Positions 25,156-35,381 of a stretch of 64,000 nt of DNA are shown in pieces. The stretch covers positions 533,501 through 597,500 of the forward strand of contig NZ_WMEA01000001.1 of NCBI RefSeq assembly GCF_021735925.1, given 5' to 3'. How positions within the stretch are numbered: the stretch's first letter is position 1; every line of letters starts with the position of its first letter. A program made the translations under genes and the position numbers. The DNA is from Loktanella sp. M215. GTDB taxonomy: Bacteria > Pseudomonadota > Alphaproteobacteria > Rhodobacterales > Rhodobacteraceae. A model generated the notes under the pieces. It was not told where the DNA came from and made no database searches. It saw nothing but the letters and a program-made list of their open reading frames with translations.

Positions 25156-26166
25156 TCAGTTCACCCCCAGCGTCCGGAGCATCTCCGCTTCCGTCCGGCA
25201 CGCAGTTTCGATAGTTGCTAGGTCAAGATCGTAGCTGGCTGCCATGATCTGCGGCGGTAGCGAATCGCGGCGTAGGCATGGGAAATTTTCCTCCACCAAG
25301 AAACATGACTGTTCTGCGATAGCGAGCGGGCGGTCGTACGAGGCTTCGTGTTCCGCGAAGTATCGGCAGGCGAAGAGTATGGCTTGAAATCGTTGCGCCG
25401 CGCCACTGTCAAGCATTCTTATCTTCAAGCGCGCCACGAGATCGCGCAGTGCCTCCCCCTTCGGATCCTCGGAAAAACGCACGGCGACGAGGAACAGCGG
25501 CTCGCGGTCGCTGTCGAGTTGCTCTATGCTGTTGATCTTCGCTCTAAAGGTGCGGGTCGAAGCCGTCGCCTTCACTTCCACGGCACCAACTGCGACATGG
25601 AAGTCCTGTGCCGCTCGGAACGGTCCCTGCCACATGCCCAGAGCCATCTGAGCATCCCCGGTGCCGTTTAACAGTGTCTCGAGGAAGCATAGCTCGCCCT
25701 GCAATCCCGCCTGCTTCTCAGGTGATAGAGGTTTCGAGCGATCGGCGGACATGAAGACCTGCCAATCGGTCACGCGGCTCAGGAAGGCATCGAGCAATTC
25801 GGGCGCGCGCCCATGTGCATGCATTTCGACATGACGGAGCACGTCAACAGCCATCATGGTGAAGAGGTCGGATGCTCCTCCTGGTGCCCGTACCAAGGCT
25901 AGCATCGGCGCACCGCCTTCCAGCTGCCACTCGGAGATGCGCAACATATCAAAACCGGTGCCCTTGGGCAGCTTGAGCGTCGGCGGCAGCAAGTCCGAAT
26001 GAACGCGGATCAAGATGCCCTCACGATTCCCAGGTGCCGCACGCCCCGCGAGTAGTCGGGCCTCCGGCAGATTAGCCAAAACGGAAACTCGCCACTGCAA
26101 GTTTTCGTCAAGGCCTGAGAGGGCTTTCCAGATCCGAGCGAGATCGAGTTCAGTCCACGTTGGCAT
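25156..26166 (-). CDS. DUF4420 PD-(D/E)XK-like protein of the MORC system
   Basis: The 336-residue protein begins MPTWTELDLARIWKALSG. A conserved GLQGELCFLETLL helix supplies an acidic residue and is followed by FRAAQDFHVAVGAVEVKATA. This gives the order E, D, ExK expected for a PD-(D/E)XK nuclease core, as in the DUF4420 family. It is the probable DNA-cutting subunit. The ATG at 26166 lies inside the end of the Z1 gene (17-base overlap); a longer frame to 26292 is antisense-like extra sequence within Z1. The stop is one base from the AIPR start, so all are translationally linked. Confidence 0.82.
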   Translation of the reverse strand: MPTWTELDLARIWKALSGLDENLQWRVSVLANLPEARLLAGRAAPGNREGILIRVHSDLLPPTLKLPKGTGFDMLRISEWQLEGGAPMLALVRAPGGASDLFTMMAVDVLRHVEMHAHGRAPELLDAFLSRVTDWQVFMSADRSKPLSPEKQAGLQGELCFLETLLNGTGDAQMALGMWQGPFRAAQDFHVAVGAVEVKATASTRTFRAKINSIEQLDSDREPLFLVAVRFSEDPKGEALRDLVARLKIRMLDSGAAQRFQAILFACRYFAEHEASYDRPLAIAEQSCFLVEENFPCLRRDSLPPQIMAASYDLDLATIETACRTEAEMLRTLGVN

Positions 26167-28999
26167 TGATTGCCCCCCAAGCCACGGAAGTCGCCATGTA
26201 GTCGGCATTGCTGACGGTCCGGCGCGAGGCCGTGCCGGGGAAGCTGATTGCCCAAGCGAGAAGTGGCGGGTGCCCATCGAAGGCCATGCCACCGCTGCGG
26301 ACGGGGTCGATCAGATAGAGGTTCAGCTGGCCTCGATTGCCGTTGGGCTTCAGCCCGTATCTCCTCCCCTCTGGCCCGAGAACAAACCGTATTGCAGTCC
26401 CGCGCGGCTCTGTCGGCTCCATTCGGTCCTGTCCGCGTTCGATATCGTCCCTCCATACCTTCCGCGTGTGCTCCAAAGCGGCGCTCCACTCGGGGTTTGT
26501 TAGCCCGATGGCCTCGTCCCAAGAGGAGATGAGCGTCTTGATAGAATGCCTTCCTTCCTCACGTCCGGTGAAGCTACGCTTAATCATACGGATGTCATGT
26601 CCGCCTAGGTTCGTTTCCGGCGGACCATCTCCAGTCCCGACCAGCGCGACTGTCCACTGCATCAACTCCCCGTCTCTGTTCACAGCGTCGATGAAATCCG
26701 CAATTAATGGGGAGACGACACGGAAGGATGCCGGATGCGTCCGGTACTCCCGCAGGAACTCGATAATATGATTTGAGCGCACACCCTGCCACCACCGACC
26801 GGTCCAGTTATGTCCTCCCGTATGGAACGATGGGCAACCCAGATCCATCCCATCACCCATTGCGCACACGAGGCGGTGTCCGGCATCGAGATTTACCTGA
26901 AGGATGTCGAGGGACTTCGCAAAGGTGATGGTCTGGAGCAGATCACCTGAATAGCTCAGAAATATGGGCTTGGCGCTCTTCATTTTGGCGCGGGAGGTGA
27001 TCGTCATCGTGGAATGCGATTTGACACGGAGCCCGAACTCGCGGGGCGTTGCCCCCATGGCCGCCATGTTATCGAACTCCTCGCGCAGCTCTTCCGAGGC
27101 CTCTGCGATATGGCCGAACCACTGGATCATCTCGTCCGTCGTATAGAGGCGGCACACATCGAGATATCCGTCTCGATAGCCGAACCAGCGCCCCATTTGC
27201 ATCAGCGTATCGTACATACGCGCCGAGCGCAGGAAATAGCTCGTGCAAAGCCCCTCCAGCGTGAGGCCCCGAGCCAGTTTGTCACCGCCCACGGCGATTA
27301 CCTTCAGGCCGGTGTGCTCGTTGTCGGCGTAGTCGAGGGCTTCCTTGGCTGACCCGTTGATCTCGCGTACCTCAATGTCTTCAAGTACGTCAGGTAGCAC
27401 CTCCCGCACCTCATCCCACGAGAATGTTCGGTTCTTTGCCTCGTCCAGGAATGCTTCCCTGATTTCTGCCATGTCGGCGCTGAACTTGCGCTCGTATTCG
27501 TCTCGCATCATCGGCTCTGCTTCTTCCAGCCCGATCCCGCGTTTCCAACGCCGCTCCAGCTGGCGGTGGTACGCAGCAACCTGCGCCACGACGTCCTTCT
27601 GGACAGATGTGAAGCGCGAGACGTGAACCAGCATGGAGGTATGCTTGGCACCTTGCCCCCTTAGCTTGCGGATCGCGCAGGCATAGACGAAGGAGCGAAT
27701 CGCTTCCTCGAGGCTGTCGGGAAGTCGAGCTTGGCCGCCGATCATCGGGTGGTAGCCATTCTTGTGGCCCATCGGGATCCATTCGGAAAAGTCTTCCAGC
27801 TTGAGACCTTGCACGAGTGGTAATTCCTCAGCGGTGGAGCGCGACGTTCCGAAGACCCTTCCTGGGCCGACGTAGTTCGAGGATGCCGCAAGGTTGTTGA
27901 TGAAGGCGGCCGGGAACAAGTCCGGTCCATGTGCCTCTGTCCGCCCCTTGTCATGGATGAAGATGTTGGCGAAGGGCGTTGCGGTGTAGCCCACGTACGC
28001 CTTGCGGGTGAAGCTGTGTAAGATGCGACGGATCAGCCGGTTAATCGTTGTCGGATCGTGTTCGGTGTCCACATTGCCCAGATCGTCGACAGGCTTTTCG
28101 CCGGTATCGACTGAACCTTGGTCGGACTCGTCGTCGATGACCAAAAGAGGCAGTTTTGATACGAGCCGCCGTTTCGTATCCGTCTCCTCGGTGTCCCAAG
28201 CGTGGTTGTCGATCCAGTACTGCAAGCGCTCTAGAACAGTCTTGTTTTTCTTAACCACGAAAAGCCAAGGCTTCTGCTCGGGGCTGATAGCTAGGCTGTT
28301 CGCGCGTTGCTTAGTGAAATCACCCTTGTCGCTGCGATTGGTTGCACAATTAGGGCGAATGTCCAGATCGCTGTCCAGCAACCCGACGCCCACACGCGGC
28401 AGTTCGTCCACGTTGACGAGTGTCGCATAGCCCAAGAAACCTTCATCGAGTCGGATTTGGGTTTGGGCGCGCAAGTTGTTGTGCAACCCGGCAAGCACGA
28501 TGATGATTTTGTATCCTGCATCCGCCGCCTTGCAGATCAGACCGGTGTAGTTGCCTGTCTTCCCGGACTGGACATGCCCTACGACTAATCCGCGTCGATC
28601 CCATGCGCCGGGGCGTTTCGGATCCTCGAGATTGCCCAAGATGTCGTCAGTATCGCGATCCAGCCCCTCGACTGCCGAAATTGGTAGTCGCCCTTCAAGG
28701 TGGTCCGAATATCGCGGCCAGTATTTCCAGCCCTTCTTGCGCTCTGCGTTCAGCCAGTCTTCATGGTCCTCGCCATTCTTCAGCGTCGCACTCTGCCCTG
28801 CGCTGCGGCTGAACCTTCGGATCAATTCAAGCGTAACCTCTTCTCGATCAACAGCTTCGAAGGCGTCTTCCAACAGCACTTCGACCTTGGCGAGCTGTAG
28901 CTCGATCAATGCCGGCGTAACGTCGTCACCCGTCTTCCTTACGTGTCGGTCGAGGAGCGTCTGCGCCATCTTGAGCACATCTTGGAATACATTCTGCAT
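26150..28999 (-). CDS. Z1-domain superfamily II ATPase/helicase-like protein
   Basis: The 949-residue protein has a Walker A motif GHVQSGKT (141-148), Walker B LLVIDDESDQ (285-294), a GYTATPFANIF motif III-like box and the family end of the helicase core (GGDKLARGLTLEGLCTSYFL, then DTLMQMGRWFGYRDGYLD). This is the Z1 signature found in predicted restriction systems with GHKL/MORC ATPases. It probably translocates or remodels DNA for the nuclease-like partner. It starts 12 bases after the MORC gene stop and overlaps DUF4420 by 17 bases. Confidence 0.9.
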   Translation of the reverse strand: MQNVFQDVLKMAQTLLDRHVRKTGDDVTPALIELQLAKVEVLLEDAFEAVDREEVTLELIRRFSRSAGQSATLKNGEDHEDWLNAERKKGWKYWPRYSDHLEGRLPISAVEGLDRDTDDILGNLEDPKRPGAWDRRGLVVGHVQSGKTGNYTGLICKAADAGYKIIIVLAGLHNNLRAQTQIRLDEGFLGYATLVNVDELPRVGVGLLDSDLDIRPNCATNRSDKGDFTKQRANSLAISPEQKPWLFVVKKNKTVLERLQYWIDNHAWDTEETDTKRRLVSKLPLLVIDDESDQGSVDTGEKPVDDLGNVDTEHDPTTINRLIRRILHSFTRKAYVGYTATPFANIFIHDKGRTEAHGPDLFPAAFINNLAASSNYVGPGRVFGTSRSTAEELPLVQGLKLEDFSEWIPMGHKNGYHPMIGGQARLPDSLEEAIRSFVYACAIRKLRGQGAKHTSMLVHVSRFTSVQKDVVAQVAAYHRQLERRWKRGIGLEEAEPMMRDEYERKFSADMAEIREAFLDEAKNRTFSWDEVREVLPDVLEDIEVREINGSAKEALDYADNEHTGLKVIAVGGDKLARGLTLEGLCTSYFLRSARMYDTLMQMGRWFGYRDGYLDVCRLYTTDEMIQWFGHIAEASEELREEFDNMAAMGATPREFGLRVKSHSTMTITSRAKMKSAKPIFLSYSGDLLQTITFAKSLDILQVNLDAGHRLVCAMGDGMDLGCPSFHTGGHNWTGRWWQGVRSNHIIEFLREYRTHPASFRVVSPLIADFIDAVNRDGELMQWTVALVGTGDGPPETNLGGHDIRMIKRSFTGREEGRHSIKTLISSWDEAIGLTNPEWSAALEHTRKVWRDDIERGQDRMEPTEPRGTAIRFVLGPEGRRYGLKPNGNRGQLNLYLIDPVRSGGMAFDGHPPLLAWAISFPGTASRRTVSNADYMATSVAWGAINANVD

Positions 29000-29011
29000 G
29001 TCCGGTCCCGT

Positions 29012-30511
29012 TCAGTCGTTGAGGAGCAAAGTGACAAGCTCCGGCTTTTCGTCGAATGGAGGAGTGCGACCCAGTCGGGCGATTGCCTCTTCCTCGGGCA
29101 TGCCCCGGTCCTCGACAAAGGCAGCGAAAAGTTCCCGCATGACCTCTAGAATTTCTGCGTCCCTTTCGTCGAGCAAGCTGCTGCGAGGCGGTTCGTCGCG
29201 CTCGGTGGTGTCGAGCCAGATCCGTTGAACCGGCACTGTACCCTCTACTAGCTTCAGCAGGGCTTCTACCTCCCGTCGGTGCGTTCCCGCGCTGCGCAGC
29301 ACGGATTCCACAAGCGGATGACTTCGTGGGATGCGATATATCGTTCCGTCCTGCTTGCGGATCGATTCCCAGATTGCGGGCAATCCCTCCTTTGTGCTGC
29401 CGGATGCTGCCACAAGGCGTCCACGATGCGCAAAGACACTGCGCGCTCGCGCTCGCGCTTCCAGCGCAATCTTGGCCAAATGCGGACGCAGCGTAACAGG
29501 TGGCGTCGCGGTGGATTTGAGGATGTCAACTTTCCAAGCGGCATCGGCAGTGTTCGGGATGTCGAGCATGATCCGGGCAAGACGGTGCGGTTCATCACGC
29601 GTCAGCTGTCTACCACGCTCGTCCTTCAACCGAAGCCAGCCGCCGAGGGCAATTAGTCTCCTGTTGCGATATATGTAGAAGCCTTGCTGTGCCGCCCATC
29701 CAGCGGGCCCGGCAGCGCCTATCATTTCCCTCTCTGACTTCAGCATATCCTTGTGCGGGAGGATGTGCATTTGGACCGTCACACCGGTGCCATGGCCCAT
29801 ACGCAGCAGTGTTCCTTCGTATGCCTTGCCGGGGTGGCCGGTCATGAAAGGGTCCCAAGTTTTCACCTCACGCCCGTTGATAATGAGACAAACGGATTGA
29901 TCCGCGATTAGGCGGTGGAAAGTCATCGCGAGATGCGCTTCGATTCCTTCTGCGAGTTCATGGAAGTCGTTCTCGGTAAAACCGTCGACCACCAATCTGT
30001 CAAGTTCTTCCCAGAGCACCACCGTCCCGTTCTTGGAAGGCTTTACGCTCTTCAAGATGGCTTCGCTTTCATCAGCTGGACCTTCATGGAGGGACCATTC
30101 CGCGCCCTCCTCATTCTGGAGAAGATTGAGGTCCCAGCGAAGGCAGGTCTGGGGGTGTCCATGCTTCCGACTCGAAACAGTCAGCCGTCGTGCTTGAGAA
30201 AAACTGGCAGTTTTCAGCCCCATGCCGAACCGTCCGAGGTCATTGTCTGCTCGAGTTTCGCGCGCGTCCTTGGCGCCAAGCTGAAGCGCACGTTCGAGTT
30301 CCATGTCCGACATACCCACCCCATCATCGGTAATGGCCAACCAGCTCGACTGTCCCGCCCAATGGAGGTGAATGTTGACCGTGCTCGCATGAGCCGAAAT
30401 CGAGTTGTCGATGATATCGGCGATAGCCGTTGAGGGAGAATAGCCGAGACCTCTCAACGCTTCGACCATTGCCGCGGCACGAGGCGGCGCCTGACGCGTT
30501 CGACCGGTCAT
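29012..30511 (-). CDS. GHKL ATPase of the prokaryotic MORC/paraMORC type
   Basis: The 499-residue protein carries the Bergerat ATP-binding fold: AIADIIDNSISA (30-40, Asn36 for Mg), TDDGVGM (61-67) and DLGRFGMGLKTAS (91-103). It is followed by an S5-like transducer region containing RNRRLIALGGWLRL. MORC-type ATPases are thought to clamp or loop DNA; in bacteria they occur with Z1, PD-(D/E)XK proteins and methyltransferases. The usual catalytic Glu in the first box is Asp32 here. It is the first gene of the four-gene operon, downstream of the ankyrin gene. Confidence 0.88.
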   Translation of the reverse strand: MTGRTRQAPPRAAAMVEALRGLGYSPSTAIADIIDNSISAHASTVNIHLHWAGQSSWLAITDDGVGMSDMELERALQLGAKDARETRADNDLGRFGMGLKTASFSQARRLTVSSRKHGHPQTCLRWDLNLLQNEEGAEWSLHEGPADESEAILKSVKPSKNGTVVLWEELDRLVVDGFTENDFHELAEGIEAHLAMTFHRLIADQSVCLIINGREVKTWDPFMTGHPGKAYEGTLLRMGHGTGVTVQMHILPHKDMLKSEREMIGAAGPAGWAAQQGFYIYRNRRLIALGGWLRLKDERGRQLTRDEPHRLARIMLDIPNTADAAWKVDILKSTATPPVTLRPHLAKIALEARARARSVFAHRGRLVAASGSTKEGLPAIWESIRKQDGTIYRIPRSHPLVESVLRSAGTHRREVEALLKLVEGTVPVQRIWLDTTERDEPPRSSLLDERDAEILEVMRELFAAFVEDRGMPEEEAIARLGRTPPFDEKPELVTLLLND

Positions 30512-30638
30512 GTCGCCGACCTAGTGAAAAAAGAGGTCACAAGGAAATCCGGCATTTTCATGTTTTTTGGGAATGATTGGAGGCAGGTAGGCATGAGTTG
30601 CTTGCCACTGCTTTCAATTTCAAGATGACCATTGAAAT

Positions 30639-31895
30639 TCAATATGATACGTTCTCTTCTCGTCCGTTGCAAAATGACATTATCAGACGCAAAAAATCTT
30701 CGGCGTCACCATACCAGACGAAATCCATGAAATCCTCGGGCTCGCACCAAAAAGCCCGGTCTTTTATGGCATCTCTCAGTGAGGAGCGCAGCTTTCGATC
30801 ATGGAAGGTACCTTCGACCGATTGCAACAGGTCGGAAAGTGCCGCGTCGTCGCAGCCACCTTGATCGATTACCTTTTCGACCCAAGCCTCAGCTCTTTCG
30901 GGCGAAATGGACCAAACCCTGATATCGTTCAGCTCAAAGCCCGGGGGGGCTGTGTGGCGTTTTCTGCTGACCTTTTCAGTGGGTAACTCATATGGTGGAT
31001 GTTGCTCCACCCCCAGCAGGTCTGGCGCGTCAATTTCTCCATCCTCATCGAAACTGAAAGACCAGTAATCTTCCGTTGCGTCCGCAACGACGTGATGGGC
31101 AGCTTCGGCAGCCACATTGACGCCGCTCCAAGTTCGACCAGACGTCGCTAATGTGGGTGCTTCTTCGTCAAATTCAAAATCGACGTGGATGTCCGGCAAT
31201 GTGTAGATCAGTCCGAGGCCGGAGGGAGCCGCCACTTCGGTTTCTATTGGTACGTCGTTTTGATTGTTTTTGGGATCAAGCTCATAATCCAGAAGATCAT
31301 CGTCCAAGCTGCCCAGAAGGCAGTCCTCACTCCCTGTCTCCGAGGCAACAGTTGGGGCGCCGAAGGGGCTCAACCCCGAAATCAGATCGCCTTCAGATGT
31401 GTTCTGCAAAAAGGACCAAGCATTGTCATGCCCTTTTCTGGCTGCCATTTCGTAAGGCGTCAATCCCATCGAGTTCTCGACGTGTGTCTTCGCTCCGTGT
31501 GAGACTAAAATCCGTCCCAATTCTAAGTCGTGACAAGAGACGGCGATATGCAGAGCCGTGTCACCATGATAGCTAATTGCGTCGATCCTGCCATCGCTCA
31601 GTATTTCAGCAACGACCGCACGATCGCCGCGCATCAACGCTACAGCCTCTGCAGCCGTAAGGCTTGATTTGAGAAACTGCAGTTCTTCTGCCGGCGGCAC
31701 GCTGGCCCGAGCATGAAGTTCTATGTTGGTTCGTACGGAAGTGTTGGCATCTGGACTGGACGAAGCAACGTTTCCTGACAAAGTCGATTGAGGGGCAACT
31801 GCATCAGGATAGTTGGCACCCTTTGCTAGCCGTCCCGTCAGGACCTGCCTTAGTGCACTTACGAATATCCTTGATGCCTTCATTGCGCCAACCAT
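30639..31895 (-). CDS. Ankyrin-repeat protein beside the MORC system
   Basis: The 418-residue protein has a low-complexity N-terminus, about two recognisable ankyrin repeats at roughly residues 103-165 (HGDTALHIAVSCHDLELGRI, MGLTPYEMAARKGHDNAW), an acidic central linker, and a C-terminal domain with many Trp and Phe (FWCEPEDFMDFVWYGDAEDF). The C-terminal domain is unrecognised. It is on the same strand as the MORC gene, 127 bases upstream, so it may be co-transcribed. Ankyrin proteins beside defence systems could act as protein-recognition or regulatory subunits. Start at 31895 or 31883 is uncertain. Confidence 0.65.
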   Translation of the reverse strand: MVGAMKASRIFVSALRQVLTGRLAKGANYPDAVAPQSTLSGNVASSSPDANTSVRTNIELHARASVPPAEELQFLKSSLTAAEAVALMRGDRAVVAEILSDGRIDAISYHGDTALHIAVSCHDLELGRILVSHGAKTHVENSMGLTPYEMAARKGHDNAWSFLQNTSEGDLISGLSPFGAPTVASETGSEDCLLGSLDDDLLDYELDPKNNQNDVPIETEVAAPSGLGLIYTLPDIHVDFEFDEEAPTLATSGRTWSGVNVAAEAAHHVVADATEDYWSFSFDEDGEIDAPDLLGVEQHPPYELPTEKVSRKRHTAPPGFELNDIRVWSISPERAEAWVEKVIDQGGCDDAALSDLLQSVEGTFHDRKLRSSLRDAIKDRAFWCEPEDFMDFVWYGDAEDFLRLIMSFCNGREENVSY

Positions 31896-32835
31896 GCCTT
31901 AGAATGACTTGTATGAATAGTAGAGGTATTCTCCCGATAAGAGAAAAAGGGTTGAAGTTCTTGGGGGATCCTGAACAACGCTCCTGAAGGAAGTCAATTC
32001 GTCTTCGCTTACGCGACACCCACAAGGAAAGATGGTGTGGACTTAGGGATAGTCACTTGCCCCAGTCAAGGTCGATATCGGGCCTTTCGTAATAAGTTAG
32101 CATCCAAGCCTTGCAACTTGCCCGGTGTTTTTGTTTTCAGGTTAATGGGCCCATCGTTGCGCTCCCCGTTCCGCTTTTCGCTCCAGAAGCCTTCCTCGGC
32201 ATCCCAGCTCCAACCGCCATCACGATACCGCTGGTCTAGGCGGGACCATTACTCCTCCACATGATGAAAAACCGAGGTCGTCTCGATTGCGCCGAGGTCG
32301 GTGATGTCAATTGCGATGTGCCCGACTGGCTCTTCGGCATCAATGGGCGTGTACTGGTCTCACTCTGAGAGAATTTCCTTCGCTTGGTTGTCGCGAGCAA
32401 TGACCGTATCGCAAGTCTCGGTCCGAACCAGATCTCGGCGGATGTTGATGAGGTCGAGCATGTTTATGTCACTGGCGTGCCCCCAACAGGTGGTCTAGTT
32501 TGAAGGCTAATGCAGCGTCGGTCTTTGGTCTGTCGGGACAATGCTGTCGGTGCTGGCGGTCAATATCCTACTGGACTGGCCTGCGGCCAACGCGCGCGAG
32601 AACCTACGGCTGGACTTCAAGACGAATATGGCTTGGGATCGGGAGCGTGCGGCACCTGCTTTCGCTAACCTTTCTGCTAACCACTTGGCGGACCGTTGCA
32701 ATCTAAGTCACTGATATTGCTTTTTGTGCCTGACGTTATGGCGCTCTTCGTTTCCGCCAGATCACGTGGCCGGTGGCTTCTTGTCGTGAGGCGCTTCTGG
32801 ATCTGGACCAGTGCGAAGATAGGCTCTGGCCGCTT
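31896..32835. other. Decayed region between the ankyrin gene and the integrase
   Basis: No intact gene is convincing here. The minus strand has a stop-containing reading frame (32066-32461). On the plus strand a 57-codon frame at 32541-32714 has protein-like composition (LLDWPAANARENLRLDFKTN) but no family I recognise. The region looks like leftovers of deleted cargo. Confidence 0.45.
32066..32461 (-). pseudogene. Remnant of an unknown gene with two internal stops
   Basis: From an ATG at 32461 one reading frame gives MLDLINIRRDLVRTETCDTV, a TGA after about 33 codons, then EEPVGHIAIDITDLGAIETT, a TAA, then YRDGGWSWDAEEGFWSEKRN to a final TGA. Protein-like composition continues across both stops in the same frame, which suggests a recently inactivated gene. 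Family unknown. Confidence 0.4.
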
Positions 32836-33882
32836 CTATATGGCACTGCCAATTATCCTTCCAATAGCATCCACAGCTTTAAGCGCAGGATCGGTGTCAA
32901 CGTGCGCGTATCGTGCTGTCGTTTGCGTTTGAGTGTGACCAAGCAGCCGCCCGATAATGGGGAGTGCGATTCCTTGTCCAACCGCGATACTTGCTGCGGT
33001 GTGTCGCAGGTCGTGGATGCGCAAGTCTGCTAATTCAGCCTCCTTACAAATTAAGGCCCAAGGCTTAGATATGTTAACAATGCACTGGCCCAATTTCCTT
33101 CCGGGAAACACAAATTTGGATGTATGGTCCCGTGAGGTAACCTTTTGATTTCTAAGGATGGCGACAGCCTCACTACTAAGAAACAATGGCTTCGCGCCAG
33201 TCTTGCTGTCGGGCAGTGCTATGATGCGGCGATCCCAGTCGATCCAGTCCCACTCACATGAGGTAATTTCACTGCGGCGAGCCCCAATCAGCAGAAGCAA
33301 GCGAAACAGATTGGCCATGTCTGGCCAAATGATGCCATCATCGACGAGTTTGGAGAGGGTCGCCCCAAGTCTATGGATTTCAGGCTGCGAAAGATAGCGT
33401 TCCCGCTTACCTTCAGGATGCCGGCGCACATATTGGCAGGGATTCGTTCCTTGTGTCCGCCAATCCCACATTTCAGCGAGCGTCATCATCCGGGATAGAA
33501 CAGCGACAGCGCGGTTTCCCTGGTAGGGGGTGTCCTTCATCGCGCTGTGCATTCGGTCCACGTCTGCGCGTGAAACGTCTACAACGCGACGCTGGCCAAA
33601 CATCGGTTGAAGTGTGTTCTTCCAGAGTGCGCGATAATCGCGAGCTGTAGTCGTTTTAAGTCGCGTCATTTCACCAGCATCAAAGCGCAGCCATAAATCT
33701 GTCAGGCTGGGTTCTTGTCGTCGCTGCATCTTGTCGCCTTGTGGGTCCTCGCCGCGTGCAACAGCGGTTGCATACTCACGGGCAATGTTGCGAGCACTTT
33801 CAAGTGGGATTTCGCCATGCGATCCGATGGATATCCAGCGAGACGTAGCCCGCCTGCCACCGCCGTGAGAGCGGTACTTGAA

Positions 33883-33888
33883 TAAGTA
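33883..33888 (+). repeat. Left target-site duplication TAAGTA
   Basis: The same 6 bases follow the right end of the element at 35376-35381. They are present once in the reconstructed integrase. Confidence 0.7.
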
Positions 33889-35375
33889 GTTCGCCCTGAA
33901 TAAGTCACAAGCGTATGATTTTGCTCGTAGATTTCGTAAAAACTGTGGCAGATAATTGCAGGGTTTCGTATGCTGGGTCGCGAAACCTTGCAAATTCCGG
34001 AGCCGAGATGAAGCCTCATCCCCGCACTGACGAGCAGGACGATCTCCTGCGTCCCCGCCTGACTGAGATGATCGATCTTCGCCACGCATTGGCGAAACTG
34101 GAAAAGCTGATTGACTGGGAGTTCTTCGAAACCGAATGGGCCAGTTTCTTTCCCGCCACGACAGGGCGGCCAGCAACATCGCCGCGCCTGGTCGCGGGGC
34201 TGCTGTATCTCCAACATGCCTATCGTCTGTCCGACGACGCCGTCGTCGCCCGATGGGTCGAGAACCCTTACTACCAGCACTTCACCGGTGAGACATTCTT
34301 CCAGCACCGCCCCCCTGTCGATCCGTCCTGCTTGACCCGCTGGCGTCAGCTGATCGGAGAGGAAGGGGCCGAGTGGCTGCTGACCAAGACGATTGAAGCT
34401 GGGGTCACGTCCGGGGCCGTGGAGGATCGCAGTCTCGCGCGCATTGCCGTGGACACGACGGTGATGGAGAAGAACATCGCGCATCCAACGGATGCGCGCC
34501 TGTATGAAAAGGCACGTCGCCAGCTTGTGGCCTTGGCCCAAGAAGGCGAGATCACGCTGCGGCAGAACTACAATCGACTGGCACCCCGCCTCGCAATGCA
34601 GATCGGGCGCTACGCCCACGCCCGGCAATTCAAGCGCATGCGCAAAGCCCTGAAAAAGTTGAAGGGCTACACCGGCCGCATCCTGCGCGACATCCGCCGT
34701 CAGCTCGAGAAAATTCCGGGTGGCGCCTTCCGTGAGCGTGCTCTGGACACCCTCGTGCTCGTCAGTCGCCTGCTGCATCAGAACCCAAAGAGCCATGGCA
34801 AGATTTACGCCCTGCATGAACCCGAGGTCGACTGCATCTCCAAAGGCAAGGCCCGCAAGCGCTATGAGTTCGGGACCAAGGTCAGCCTCGGCCACTACCA
34901 TCGACGAGGGCTTCGTCGTCGGCATGCGCGCCCTGCCGGGCAATCCCTACGATGGGCATACTTTGCCCGAAGCCCTGGAGCAGGTCGCGATCCTGACCGG
35001 TCGGTCTCCGGATCTGGCCGTCGTGGACCGCGGCTATCGCGGCCACGGTGTATCGACGACAAAAGTGCTGATCAGCGGCACGCGCCGGGGCCTGACGCCA
35101 AAGTTGAAGACACTGCTGAGGCGGCGCAGCGCCATAGAACCAGAGATTGGACACATGAAAACTGACGGACGTCTGTCGCGATGCCCGCTCAAGGGGACGT
35201 TCGGCGATGCGGTCTTCGCCGTGCTCTGTGGTTGCGGCCACAACATCCGCAAGATCCTGGCCCACCTCAGGGCTTTGTTGTCCCTCATCCTGACCGCATT
35301 ATGCGCCGCCGCAACGGACAGGATCAGGCCGGCAAACTGCTAACTTGTCGCCGGATCGTGTTGTTCAGCGTGAAC
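33889..35375 (+). mobile_element. IS5/IS1182-like insertion sequence inside the integrase gene
   Basis: The 1,487-bp element is flanked by TAAGTA repeats and ends in imperfect inverted repeats: the left end reads GTTCGCCCTGAATAAG and the right end, reversed, GTTCACGCTGAACAAC. It carries one transposase gene in the opposite direction to the integrase. The transposase is frameshifted, so the element is probably not autonomous now. Confidence 0.85.
34008..35343 (+). pseudogene. Transposase of the IS5/IS1182 type, frameshifted
   Basis: The first frame from ATG 34008 encodes HPRTDEQDDLLRPRLTEM, GLLYLQHAYRLSDDAVVARW and the first catalytic Asp in IAVDTTVMEKN. At about 34890-34900 it runs into nonsense (LGHYHRRGLRRRH). 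The +1 frame continues the expected protein with TTIDEGFVVGMRALPGNPYD, LAVVDRGYRGHG and IEPEIGHMKTDGRL to a stop at 35343. A single extra base in CTCGGCC explains it. The site does not look like a programmed slippery sequence, so a mutation is more likely. Full length would be about 445 residues. Confidence 0.85.
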
Positions 35376-35381
35376 TAAGTA
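35376..35381 (+). repeat. Right target-site duplication TAAGTA
   Basis: Matches 33883-33888 on the other side of the insertion sequence. Confidence 0.7.

Noticed and set aside
33702..34943. Minus-strand frame across the integrase and the IS
   Set aside because: Antisense to the transposase; the similarity on this strand belongs only to the integrase fragment in another frame.
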